Of a DNA stretch of 26,045 nt, positions 13,338 through 20,681 are shown piece by piece. Source of the DNA: an uncultured Flavobacteriales bacterium (GTDB lineage: Bacteria > Bacteroidota > Bacteroidia > Flavobacteriales > UBA1820). Below the pieces are notes generated by a model that worked only from the letters and a program-made list of their open reading frames with translations, did not search any database and was not told the DNA's origin. The translations under genes were made by a program, and so were the position numbers. The stretch is from assembly GCA_938023515.1 (NCBI GenBank), contig CALJDR010000095.1, positions 1 through 26,045 of the forward strand. The letters are read 5' to 3'. How positions within the stretch are numbered: the stretch's first letter is position 1; each line of letters starts with the position of its first letter.

Positions 13338-14669
13338 TTATTTGTTGTTTGGTTCATTCAGGTAAGGTAGAAGGATATCCCGCCACAACCGGTACCCTTC
13401 CCAGGTGAGGTGGAGCCCATCGTTGGTATAGAGCGCATCCAGATGGCCATCCGCATCGGTAAAGTTGCGGTGCAGGTCGATAAACGTGTAATGGTGGGAA
13501 GCGGCCGCCTCGCGGAGCCCCTTATTGATGTATTTCACCTCTTCGGTAAATCCGGTATGCGACCGGAAAGTCGGAAAAACCGGGTTGACCGGCAGCACAC
13601 TCTGGACGTATACTTTTGTCTTAGGCGCCAGGCGATGGATCTCATCTACTACTTTCAGAGCATTTTCCAGCGCGTATTCCTTGGTTTTCTGGGGAGGGTT
13701 TCCCAGATCGTTGATCCCGACCATCAGGAACACTTTCCGGGGCTGCTCGCGGAGCATGCGCGGCAGGCGGGCCAACACCCCATCGGATACGTCCGAATTG
13801 ATCCCCCGGTTCTTTACGTTCTTATTGCGGAACAGTTCGGCCCACTCCCCGCCCTGGGTAATGCTGTTTCCTATCATCAGAATATCGTCGGTCGTGGCCG
13901 GGAGGTACTCGATCATGGAATTCCGCTCGCGCACATAGCCCCGCAGGGGGTAATCCTCCCGGGCGCCGGCAGTATCCAGCACGCTTTTGGACAGGTAGGG
14001 TTGGAGGGCCTCCACAGCCGCCTTATAGCCTTTGCCATTGAGCAGCAGCGAACTCCCGTAATAAAAATCTTCGTTCAGCACCCCGTCCGGGGCCATTTTT
14101 TCCCAAAGGTCTATATAGGTAATGCCGGGGGTATTCGCCTTTACCAGTATATTGTATTCCTTATATTTATTGCGCAGGGCATTGTCGGTCTTACAGTCGG
14201 GAAGGATACCCACCACGTATACTTTCGTGCGGGGGGAAGCCTTGCCGATGCGTTCCATGATATCTTTTAAATAGGAAGCCGCCAGCGAAGGGCTCATCCC
14301 GGCGCTCAGGTCGCGCTTACCGATGCAGAGAAATATTTTGGCCGGTTTTCCTTTCAGCACGTCGTCCAAGCGGTAGGCTACGCCCATCAGGTTGTCCCCG
14401 TCCACGCCGCGGTTGCGGATACGGGGGTCGCCGAACGATTCCCCCCACATACCCCGGTCCATAAAGTCGCCGCCCAGCATGACGATATCGGTGCTTTCCG
14501 TACCCAAGCCAGCATACATCGTGCGCTTCTGGTCGTAATAGGTAGCGAAGGTAAGACCCGTAGGATAATTCTGTGTGCTTTTCTGGGCAAATACGGTGAA
14601 AGGAGCCGCAAAGAATGCGATCTGGAGCGAGAACGCCAAAAGTGCCCTCCGGCAGGAGAAAAACGACAT
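13338..14669 (-). CDS. Secreted tandem SGNH/GDSL-hydrolase protein with an inactive first copy
   Basis: This 443-residue exported protein has a signal peptide (1-29, ending TVFAQ) and two successive SGNH domains. The second (about 235-443) has a complete catalytic set: Ser269 in GNSITQGG, Asn320 in VGINDLG, and Asp417/His420 in DGLHLTWEGY. Such domains act as esterases or acetylhydrolases on carbohydrates and other acylated polymers. The first domain (about 50-228) aligns throughout, but its equivalents are Asp68, Arg119, Ser206 and Leu209, so it cannot use the normal mechanism. The frame is open from a TTG at 14750, but the ATG at 14669 starts the signal peptide and has a -7 box behind it. 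It is the first gene of an operon with the phosphoesterase-propeller gene. Confidence 0.87.
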   Translation of the reverse strand: MSFFSCRRALLAFSLQIAFFAAPFTVFAQKSTQNYPTGLTFATYYDQKRTMYAGLGTESTDIVMLGGDFMDRGMWGESFGDPRIRNRGVDGDNLMGVAYRLDDVLKGKPAKIFLCIGKRDLSAGMSPSLAASYLKDIMERIGKASPRTKVYVVGILPDCKTDNALRNKYKEYNILVKANTPGITYIDLWEKMAPDGVLNEDFYYGSSLLLNGKGYKAAVEALQPYLSKSVLDTAGAREDYPLRGYVRERNSMIEYLPATTDDILMIGNSITQGGEWAELFRNKNVKNRGINSDVSDGVLARLPRMLREQPRKVFLMVGINDLGNPPQKTKEYALENALKVVDEIHRLAPKTKVYVQSVLPVNPVFPTFRSHTGFTEEVKYINKGLREAAASHHYTFIDLHRNFTDADGHLDALYTNDGLHLTWEGYRLWRDILLPYLNEPNNK

Positions 14670-14695
14670 AGTATCGGAATGTTCTTTAGTACATC

Positions 14696-14703
14696 CAAAA
14701 ATA
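14696..14703 (-). promoter_or_regulatory. -7 element of the SGNH/phosphoesterase operon
   Basis: TATTTTTG on the minus strand matches TAnnTTTG, 26 nt before the ATG at 14669. No clear -33 element is seen. A short dyad CGGCAA/TTGCCG (14745-14759) lies upstream; it has no T tract on the minus strand and is not a convincing terminator for the HxlR gene. Confidence 0.5.
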
Positions 14704-14775
14704 CGCAAAAACTTCGTCCGAAAAGGCCCGGGCACAAAGTTTTTCGGCAATTTTTGCCGGAACGCTTACATAGGG

Positions 14776-15159
14776 CTACCGTTCCTGGCGGGTTCCCAAT
14801 ATCCCGGGCATATATTCCACCGCCCAGTCGACCAGGCCCTGCAAATGAGGGATCAGGCTTTCCCCGCGGGAGGTCAGGCGGTATTCGACCCGGGGCGGGA
14901 CTTCCGGAAAAACCTCCCGGGCAACCAATCCGTCGGCTTCCAGATTACGCAGGGTCACAGTAAGCATCCGCTGGGATATATCCCCGATAGCCCGGTGAAT
15001 ATCCCCGAAGCGCAGCGTCCCATTTGCCCGGAGGGTAACCAGAACCAGCATCGCCCATTTCCCGGCCAGGCGGCCGAGCACATCCCGGATAGGGCATTGT
15101 CCGGTGGCGTGAAAATCTTTCATCTTTTTTTTCTTTTCGAACCTCCTGTCGCCCAGCAT
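14776..15159 (-). CDS. HxlR-family winged-helix transcriptional regulator
   Basis: This small DNA-binding protein (127 residues) is of the HxlR type (MarR-like winged helix, functions as a dimer). The core runs CPIRDVLGRLAGKWAMLVLVTL, then LRFGDIHRAIGDISQRMLTVTLRNLEADGLV (recognition helix) and the wing VPPRVEYRLTSRGESL. The single Cys in QCPIRDVL is at the position used as a thiol switch in YodB and HypR, so redox or electrophile sensing is plausible. The ATG at 15159 has a good AAGG upstream. The ATG at 15123 (MKDFHATGQC) fits the usual family length and is an equally credible start. It is divergent from a DJ-1/PfpI-like gene, with two matching dyads between, the standard layout for a regulator and its target. 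Confidence 0.9.
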   Translation of the reverse strand: MLGDRRFEKKKKMKDFHATGQCPIRDVLGRLAGKWAMLVLVTLRANGTLRFGDIHRAIGDISQRMLTVTLRNLEADGLVAREVFPEVPPRVEYRLTSRGESLIPHLQGLVDWAVEYMPGILGTRQER

Positions 15160-15171
15160 TCGTTACCTTCG

Positions 15172-15186
15172 TGTAAGTGACTTACA
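15172..15186. promoter_or_regulatory. Candidate HxlR operator 1
   Basis: TGTAAGT-G-ACTTACA is a perfect 15-bp dyad in the HxlR/DJ-1 divergent region, 13 nt upstream of the -33 element of the DJ-1-like gene. Symmetry, position and a second similar site make it a strong operator candidate. Confidence 0.6.
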
Positions 15187-15199
15187 TCCAAGTGCGTTC

Positions 15200-15230
15200 T
15201 TGTGCGGACAGGAAAAAGTTCCTACTTTTA
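15200..15230 (+). promoter_or_regulatory. Promoter of the DJ-1/PfpI-like gene
   Basis: TTG (15200-15202) is followed after 20 nt by TACTTTTA (15223-15230), which differs from TAnnTTTG only in the last base. Start of transcription is expected near 15237. Confidence 0.5.
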
Positions 15231-15240
15231 CTTCCGCAAA

Positions 15241-15253
15241 GTAACTAACTTAT
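15241..15253. promoter_or_regulatory. Candidate HxlR operator 2
   Basis: GTAACTAACTTAT matches the core of operator 1 (GTAAGTGACTTAC) at 10 of 13 positions. It lies just after the expected transcription start of the DJ-1-like gene, where a bound repressor would block it. Its centre is 68 bp from that of operator 1. Confidence 0.45.
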
Positions 15254-15272
15254 TTAAAATAATTAAAACGCC

Positions 15273-15800
15273 ATGGCAAAAAAAGCAGCAGTCCTGGCCG
15301 TCGACCCGGTAAACGGGAGCGGCCTTTTCCAATACCTGGAGGCTTTTTACGAAAACGGGATCGGCTATAAGGTATTCGCCGTAGCCGATACGAAAGACAT
15401 CAAGACCAATTCGGGGATAGCTCTCTCCGCACACGACACGGTAGCCCGCCTGAAAGGGCATACCGACGATTTCGACGCTCTTGTCTTCGCTTGTGGAGAC
15501 GCAGTACCCGTATTCCGGGAAAATGCGCAAAAACCGTATAACGTAGACCTTTTGGAAGTGATCCGGGAGTTCGGCGAAAAAGGAAAGATCCTGATCGGCC
15601 ACTGCGCGGCCGCCTTGATGTTCGAGTCCGCCGGGATCGACGCCGGTAAAAAACTGGCCGTACATCCGCTGGCCAAACCGGCTATTCAAAAAGGGATACC
15701 CACCGACGGAGCTTTCGCCGTAGATGGAAATTTCTATACCGCGCAGGACGAAGGCCACATCTGGCAGATGCTCCCGCAAGTCTTACAAGCTCTGAAATAG
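15273..15800 (+). CDS. DJ-1/PfpI-family protein (glutamine amidotransferase-like fold)
   Basis: This 175-residue cytosolic protein has the DJ-1/PfpI flavodoxin-like fold. It starts AAVLAVDPVNGSG, and the nucleophile elbow is IGHCAAALMFESAG with Cys111 preceded by His110. The central strand DALVFACGDAVPVF holds a second Cys. Family members act as stress chaperones, glyoxalases, deglycases or proteases, many through this reactive cysteine. The conserved acidic residue expected near the N-terminal strand may be the Asp of AVDP (Asp11), which I cannot confirm. It is driven by its own promoter with operator-like dyads on both sides and is divergent from an HxlR regulator, so expression is likely induced by electrophile or oxidant stress. 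That role is inferred from context. Confidence 0.85.
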   Translation: MAKKAAVLAVDPVNGSGLFQYLEAFYENGIGYKVFAVADTKDIKTNSGIALSAHDTVARLKGHTDDFDALVFACGDAVPVFRENAQKPYNVDLLEVIREFGEKGKILIGHCAAALMFESAGIDAGKKLAVHPLAKPAIQKGIPTDGAFAVDGNFYTAQDEGHIWQMLPQVLQALK

Positions 15801-15817
15801 CCTTATCTATTTCACAA

Positions 15818-15851
15818 AAAAAGCCCGGAGGAAAAATCCTCCGGGCTTTTT
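15818..15851. terminator. Bidirectional terminator, 15-bp stem
   Basis: AAAAAGCCCGGAGGA and its exact complement flank a 4-A loop and end in a T run. It sits between the convergent DJ-1-like gene (+) and infB (-). Confidence 0.9.
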
Positions 15852-15869
15852 ATTGATATTCAGTACCCG

Positions 15870-18725
15870 TTACAGTTTAGGCTTTACCTCCACCATCTGG
15901 TAACCCTCGATGATGTCGCCTTCCTGTATGTCGTTGAACTTAGCGATGCTCAAACCGCATTCGAAGCCCTTGGTCACTTCCTTCACGTCGTCCTTGAAAC
16001 GCTTGAGCGAATCGAGTTCCCCGGTGAAGACCACCACCCCGTCGCGTACGACGCGGATCTTGGTATTGCGGGTGAGTTTGCCGTCGAGTACCATACATCC
16101 GGCAATAGTGCCGACTTTGGATATCTTGTACACCTGGCGTACCTCGAGATTGGCCACGATCTCTTCCTTGAATTCCGGGGCCAACATTCCCTGCATGGCA
16201 TCTTTCACCTCGTTGATCGCGTCGTAAATGATGGAATAGGTGCGGATTTCTATCTGCTCCTGTTCCGACAAACGGCGCGCGCCCGTGGAAGGACGTACGT
16301 TGAAACCGATGATGATGGCCTCCGATGCCGAGGCCAACAGGACGTCGGATTCGGTCACCGCACCCACACCGTGGTGGATGATATTGATATGTATCTTGTC
16401 GGTCGACAGGCGTTCCAGGGATTCGGTAAGGGCCTCCACGGAACCGTCCACGTCTCCTTTGACAATGATATTGAGTTCTTTGAAGTCGCCGATAGCGATA
16501 CGCCGCCCGATCTCGTCCAGCGTAATATGCTTGCTGGCGCGGACGCTTTGCTCGCGTTTGAGCTGCATACGGCGGGCCGCTACCTGCTTGGCTTCCTTTT
16601 CGTCGCTCAGGACGATGAACTTGTCGCCGGCCTGCGGGGAGCCGTCCAGTCCGAGCACGAGTACCGGCTGGGAAGGACGCGCGATTTCCACCTTATTGCC
16701 GCGCTCATCGAACATAGCGCGCACTTTACCGCTGTACTGTCCGGAAAGGGCATAGTCGCCGACTTTCAGGGAACCGTTCTGTACCAGCACTGTGGTGACA
16801 TAACCACGGCCTTTATCGAGCGAGGCTTCTATCACAGTACCTGCCGCATTGCGGTCGGGATTGGCTTTCAGGTCGAGCATTTCGGCCTCGAGCAATACTT
16901 TCTCGAGCAGTTCCTTGACGCCCATACCCTTTTTGGCCGATATTTCCTGGCTCTGCACTTTGCCACCCCACTCTTCCACCAGAACATTCATATTGGAAAG
17001 ACTCTCGCGGATCTTATCGGGATTGGCGGTAGGCAGGTCAACCTTATTGATGGCGATGACCATCGGCACTCCGGCCGCCTGGGCATGCGAAATAGCTTCT
17101 TTCGTCTGAGGCATCACGTTGCTGTCGGCCGCAATGACGATAATAGCAATATCCGTCACCTGCGCACCGCGTGCACGCATGGCCGTAAAGGCTTCGTGTC
17201 CCGGGGTATCGAGGAACGTGATCTGTTCGCCCCCTTCCAGTTTTACGGAATAAGCGGCGATATGCTGGGTAATGCCTCCCGCCTCGCCGGCTATCACATT
17301 GGCACGGCGGACATAGTCCAAAAGCGATGTTTTACCATGGTCGACGTGTCCCATCACGGTCACGATCGGCGCCCGGCGTTTCAGGTCTTTCTCGTCGTCA
17401 GGTTCGTTATCGAGGATCGCATCCTCCAATTCCGCATCGACGAACTGTACCTGGTATCCGAATTCCTCGGCGATGATGCTCAACGTATCGGCATCCAGGC
17501 GCTGGTTCATGGCGGCCATGATACCCAACTGCATGCACGAAGCGATGACTTTGTTTACCGGCACGTTCATCATCGACGCCAGTTCGGATACTGTTACATA
17601 TTCGGTAGCCTTGATGATCTTGCTTTCCTCCGCCTCGCGTTCGGCCTCACGAAGGGCTTCGTCACGGCGGGAGATACGTTTTTCCTTACGGTATTTGGCA
17701 GCCTTATTCTTGCCATGCCCCGAGGTGAGTTTATCGAGCGTTTCCTTGATTTGGCGGGAGATTTCTTCCTCCGTGGGCTCTACATGTTCGGTCTTGGGGC
17801 GTACCGGATGTTTCGGCCGGGCACCGCCGGAAGCACCACCGCTCTGGGGACGTCCCTGCGGAGCATTCCCTCTCGGGGTCGACTCCGGATTATTGGTCTG
17901 GATATCGTTTCCGCTGACTTTTTCACCGCGCTTGCGCTTGCGTTTCTTGCGGGCGGCATCGGCAGCCGAGACCGTCCCTGCTTTTTTCGGATCGCTCTTC
18001 GGTTTTTCAAAGACGCTCAAGTCAATTTTACCAACCGTCTTGGGGCCTTCGAGTTTCTGGTATTGCGTTTCTATTTTTTCGACTTCATGCGGCGTTTCTT
18101 CCGGGGATTCGGCAGGCTGCACAGGTTCTGCCATCGGCGGCTCCGGCGTGGTCTGCACCTGGGGGGCAATTTCTTCTTTTTTTGTCTCCTTTTTCTCTTC
18201 TGCCGGCTTAGTTATAATAGGTTCTGCCACCGGCTTCTCCCGCTTGGGTTCCTCTTTTTTTGCCGTTTTCCTTGCCGGTTTTTCCAACGCATCGAGGTCT
18301 ATTTTGCCCACTGTTTTCACTTTAATCTTAATGACATCATCAACATGGGCTTTGATGACCTCCGGCTGAACTTGAGGCTGAGGTTCCGGCTTTGCCACAG
18401 GCTCCTCCTGCGGTTTCTCGGCGGCCTTTTCTTTTTCCTTTTCTTCTTCCTCTTTCTGCACCTGAGCGAGTTGGAGTTCCTTGGCTATACGCTGTTTTTC
18501 TTTTTCCTCGCGTTTGGCCTGGTTCACCTCCTCGATCATCTGCTTCTTGCTCTTATCCTGCTCGAAGCCCTGTGCAAGCACATCGTACACATCGGGCGCA
18601 ATTTTGGCATTCGGATCGGGATTTATCTTGATGCCTTTTTTGGCCAGATATTCCACCGCCCGGTCCATAGAGATGTTGAGCTCGGTTAGTACTTTGTTAA
18701 GGCGCTTTGTTACTGTTTCAGCCAT
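15870..18725 (-). CDS. infB: Translation initiation factor IF-2
   Basis: This GTPase brings initiator fMet-tRNA to the 30S subunit and promotes subunit joining. The 951 residues include an IF2-N subdomain at the start (RLNKVLTELNISMDRAVEYL), then a long low-complexity region of Glu, Lys, Pro and Gln (60-350). This region carries two copies of TVGKIDL followed by EKP (138-150 and 230-242) and a basic KKRKRKR stretch. A second IF2-N-like segment is at 377-420. The G domain has GHVDHGKT (459-466), DTPGHE (506-511) and NKVD (560-563), followed by the beta-barrel and fMet-tRNA-binding domains. The ATG at 18725 gives the expected MAETVTKRL. It is the last gene of the rimP-nusA-infB operon. The identification is secure. 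Confidence 0.98.
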   Translation of the reverse strand: MAETVTKRLNKVLTELNISMDRAVEYLAKKGIKINPDPNAKIAPDVYDVLAQGFEQDKSKKQMIEEVNQAKREEKEKQRIAKELQLAQVQKEEEEKEKEKAAEKPQEEPVAKPEPQPQVQPEVIKAHVDDVIKIKVKTVGKIDLDALEKPARKTAKKEEPKREKPVAEPIITKPAEEKKETKKEEIAPQVQTTPEPPMAEPVQPAESPEETPHEVEKIETQYQKLEGPKTVGKIDLSVFEKPKSDPKKAGTVSAADAARKKRKRKRGEKVSGNDIQTNNPESTPRGNAPQGRPQSGGASGGARPKHPVRPKTEHVEPTEEEISRQIKETLDKLTSGHGKNKAAKYRKEKRISRRDEALREAEREAEESKIIKATEYVTVSELASMMNVPVNKVIASCMQLGIMAAMNQRLDADTLSIIAEEFGYQVQFVDAELEDAILDNEPDDEKDLKRRAPIVTVMGHVDHGKTSLLDYVRRANVIAGEAGGITQHIAAYSVKLEGGEQITFLDTPGHEAFTAMRARGAQVTDIAIIVIAADSNVMPQTKEAISHAQAAGVPMVIAINKVDLPTANPDKIRESLSNMNVLVEEWGGKVQSQEISAKKGMGVKELLEKVLLEAEMLDLKANPDRNAAGTVIEASLDKGRGYVTTVLVQNGSLKVGDYALSGQYSGKVRAMFDERGNKVEIARPSQPVLVLGLDGSPQAGDKFIVLSDEKEAKQVAARRMQLKREQSVRASKHITLDEIGRRIAIGDFKELNIIVKGDVDGSVEALTESLERLSTDKIHINIIHHGVGAVTESDVLLASASEAIIIGFNVRPSTGARRLSEQEQIEIRTYSIIYDAINEVKDAMQGMLAPEFKEEIVANLEVRQVYKISKVGTIAGCMVLDGKLTRNTKIRVVRDGVVVFTGELDSLKRFKDDVKEVTKGFECGLSIAKFNDIQEGDIIEGYQMVEVKPKL

Positions 18726-18794
18726 ATTGAATCCTCTTTTTTCTTAAAGCCGTTTTTCCAGGGGCTTAGACTGCCGCAAAATATTATTAATCAA

Positions 18795-20027
18795 CTAATT
18801 TTCAAACTCTTTAGACAACACATCCAATACATGATCTACTGTCTCTTCTTCGAGGTCGGTGCGGCGCAGGAGTTCTTCCTTGCCCAGCTCGAGCACGCTC
18901 TTAGCTGTATCGCAGCCTACGCGCTGGAACTCTTCGATCACCCATCCTTCGATCTCGTCGGCAAACTCTTTCAGGTCGATGTCTTCCTCCGGGGTATCGC
19001 GGTAGATGTCTATTTCATAACCCACCATCTGGGAGGCCAAGCGAATGTTCTGACCTTGTTTACCGATAGCCTTGGATACTTCATCCGGCTTTACGTATAC
19101 GTTGATCCGGTGGGTGTCGTTATCTATCTCCACGCTGGTGATCTTGGCCGGGGAAAGGCAACGGGACACCATCAGTTGCAGATTGGTCGTGTAATTGATC
19201 ACATCGATATTCTCTCCGCCCAGTTCGCGCACGATACCGTGTATACGGGAACCCTTCATTCCCACGCAGGCACCTACCGGGTCGATACGGTCGTCGTACG
19301 ATTCGACGGCCACTTTCGCTTTCTCGCCGGGGATACGCACGACTTTCTTGATCATGATCAGACCATCGGCTATTTCCGGTATCTCCTGCTCGAAAAGTCT
19401 TTCGAGGAAAAGCGGATCTATACGGGAAAGGATCACGTTCGGTTTGGCCCCCCGGATCTCGACATCCTTCACCAGAGCGCGTACCGGCTCTCCCTTGCGG
19501 AACATGTCGGACGGTATCTGCTCTTCACGCGGTAATACGAGTTCATTCTGGTATTCGTCGTGTATAATGGTCATCTTGGGGCGCACGTGGTGTACTTCGC
19601 CGGAGATGATCGTGCCTTTCAGCGTCTCGAAACGTTTGTATATCGTAGCGTTATCGTGCTCGAATATCCGGGACACCAGGTTCTGCCGGAGGGCCAGGAT
19701 CGCCCGGCGGCCGAGGTCCATGATCTTCACCTCTTCGGATACTTCCTCGCCAACCTCGAAATCATCCTGTATCTTACGGGCTTCGGACAGGGGTATCTGC
19801 GCCGAAGGATCTTCTACGGCATTGTCTTCGACCACGATGCGGTTGCGCCATATCTGCAGGTCGCCCTTATCGGGATTGACGATGATATTGAAATTATCGT
19901 CCGTGCCGTATTTTTTCTTCAGCGCGGTACGGAATACCTCTTCCAGGATAGCCGTAAGCGTAAGGCGGTCTATCTTTTTGAAATCCTTGAACTCCGTAAA
20001 CGAATCTATCAGTGCCGAATTATCCAT
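18795..20027 (-). CDS. nusA: Transcription termination/antitermination factor NusA
   Basis: NusA binds RNA polymerase and nascent RNA and affects pausing, termination and antitermination. This 410-residue protein has the N-terminal polymerase-binding domain (1-125; MDNSALIDSFTEFK), an S1 domain (about 132-200), KH1 with GACVGMKGSRI (252-262) and KH2 with VSKAIGKQGQNI (317-328). One short helical repeat closes the chain (365-405). It lacks the two full C-terminal acidic repeats found in E. coli NusA, as is usual outside Proteobacteria. The ATG at 20027 gives the conserved N-terminus. It sits 48 nt after rimP and 69 nt before infB, the order found across bacteria. Confidence 0.97.
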   Translation of the reverse strand: MDNSALIDSFTEFKDFKKIDRLTLTAILEEVFRTALKKKYGTDDNFNIIVNPDKGDLQIWRNRIVVEDNAVEDPSAQIPLSEARKIQDDFEVGEEVSEEVKIMDLGRRAILALRQNLVSRIFEHDNATIYKRFETLKGTIISGEVHHVRPKMTIIHDEYQNELVLPREEQIPSDMFRKGEPVRALVKDVEIRGAKPNVILSRIDPLFLERLFEQEIPEIADGLIMIKKVVRIPGEKAKVAVESYDDRIDPVGACVGMKGSRIHGIVRELGGENIDVINYTTNLQLMVSRCLSPAKITSVEIDNDTHRINVYVKPDEVSKAIGKQGQNIRLASQMVGYEIDIYRDTPEEDIDLKEFADEIEGWVIEEFQRVGCDTAKSVLELGKEELLRRTDLEEETVDHVLDVLSKEFEN

Positions 20028-20075
20028 TTAACAGTCGGTTTATTTTTAGTACTATATCTATTTTTATCTTTTTTC

Positions 20076-20546
20076 TCAGAACTTAATGACCACCTTCGCC
20101 TTTTTTATATCGGCAAAAGGCACCTCTTTGGTGTATGTCACGGTATGCTTTCCTTTTCCCACCGGTTTAGGTTCCCGGGCCGTCCACTCCAGAGTGATCC
20201 CGTCGTTCCTCACTTCGGTAAGCGTCCCGGCTAATTCCTCCCCGGCATTTGTAGCCACCTTCAGCTCCCGGCCCATATGTTTGACATATTGGCGGGGCAG
20301 TTTCAAGGGAGCATCCGCCCCCGGCGAAGACACGGACAGCGAAAAATCCTCCCGGTCCCGGTCCATATCCGGATGGTGCTCTATGGCACGGGAAATGGCA
20401 ATGACGGACTCAATATCCACCCCTTGATCGCCGTCCAGACATACTTTGATGTCGTTGTCCGGCGAAAGGCTCCAATCCACTACGAACAGGGAGGGAAAAC
20501 CCTCCATCGCCTGATCTATGATATTCTTTACAAATCCTGCTTCCAT
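20076..20546 (-). CDS. rimP: Ribosome maturation factor RimP
   Basis: RimP helps assemble the 30S subunit. This 156-residue version has the alpha/beta N-terminal domain (KNIIDQAMEG, LFVVDWSLSPDNDIKVCLD, DIESVIAISRAIEHHPD), then the family hinge DFSLSVSSPGADAPLKLPRQYVKHMGRE. The C-terminal SH3-like barrel follows (ELAGTLTEVRNDGITLEW to EVPFADIKKAKVVIKF). The frame stays open to 20597, but the extra residues overlap the leader hairpin and precede the family N-terminus, so the ATG at 20546 is chosen. It opens the rimP-nusA-infB operon behind a consensus promoter and a hairpin leader. Confidence 0.94.
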   Translation of the reverse strand: MEAGFVKNIIDQAMEGFPSLFVVDWSLSPDNDIKVCLDGDQGVDIESVIAISRAIEHHPDMDRDREDFSLSVSSPGADAPLKLPRQYVKHMGRELKVATNAGEELAGTLTEVRNDGITLEWTAREPKPVGKGKHTVTYTKEVPFADIKKAKVVIKF

Positions 20547-20560
20547 CGTGCATGTAAAAT

Positions 20561-20590
20561 AATTTGGGGGACTCCCTCGCCCCCCAATTT
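20561..20590 (-). promoter_or_regulatory. G/C-rich stem-loop in the rimP operon leader
   Basis: In the leader RNA, TTGGGGG (complement of 20581-20587) pairs with CCCCCAA (complement of 20564-20570) around a 10-nt loop. The stem is extended by two A-T pairs past one mismatch. It ends 14 nt before the rimP ATG, a place where it could affect ribosome entry. Confidence 0.45.
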
Positions 20591-20613
20591 CTCTCATATC
20601 CCGTTTCAGGCCA

Positions 20614-20645
20614 CAAAATTACACCATTTATAGAAAAAATCCAAA
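20614..20645 (-). promoter_or_regulatory. Promoter of the rimP-nusA-infB operon
   Basis: On the minus strand TTTG (20645-20642), exactly 20 nt, then TAATTTTG (20621-20614): a full match to both Bacteroidota elements. The start is near 20607, giving a leader of about 60 nt. Confidence 0.75.
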
Positions 20646-20681
20646 TTTTTATCACATTTTGGCATACGCCTGCCCAAAAAA

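Noticed and set aside
14745..14759. CGGCAA/TTGCCG dyad as terminator of the HxlR gene
   Set aside because: The stem is only 6 bp with a 3-nt loop and is followed on the minus strand by A residues, not a T tract.
16371..18689. A 772-codon open frame on the + strand inside infB
   Set aside because: It is exactly antisense to IF-2, with biased composition and no recognisable motif. Its openness follows from the codon bias of infB.
16000..18725. Repeated TVGKIDL segments in the IF-2 N-terminus as a sign of recent duplication
   Set aside because: Such repeats in the charged N-terminal region are, to my knowledge, ordinary for Bacteroidota IF-2.
18747..18767. AAGCC/GGCTT hairpin between nusA and infB
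   Set aside because: Only five pairs and no further support; likely chance.
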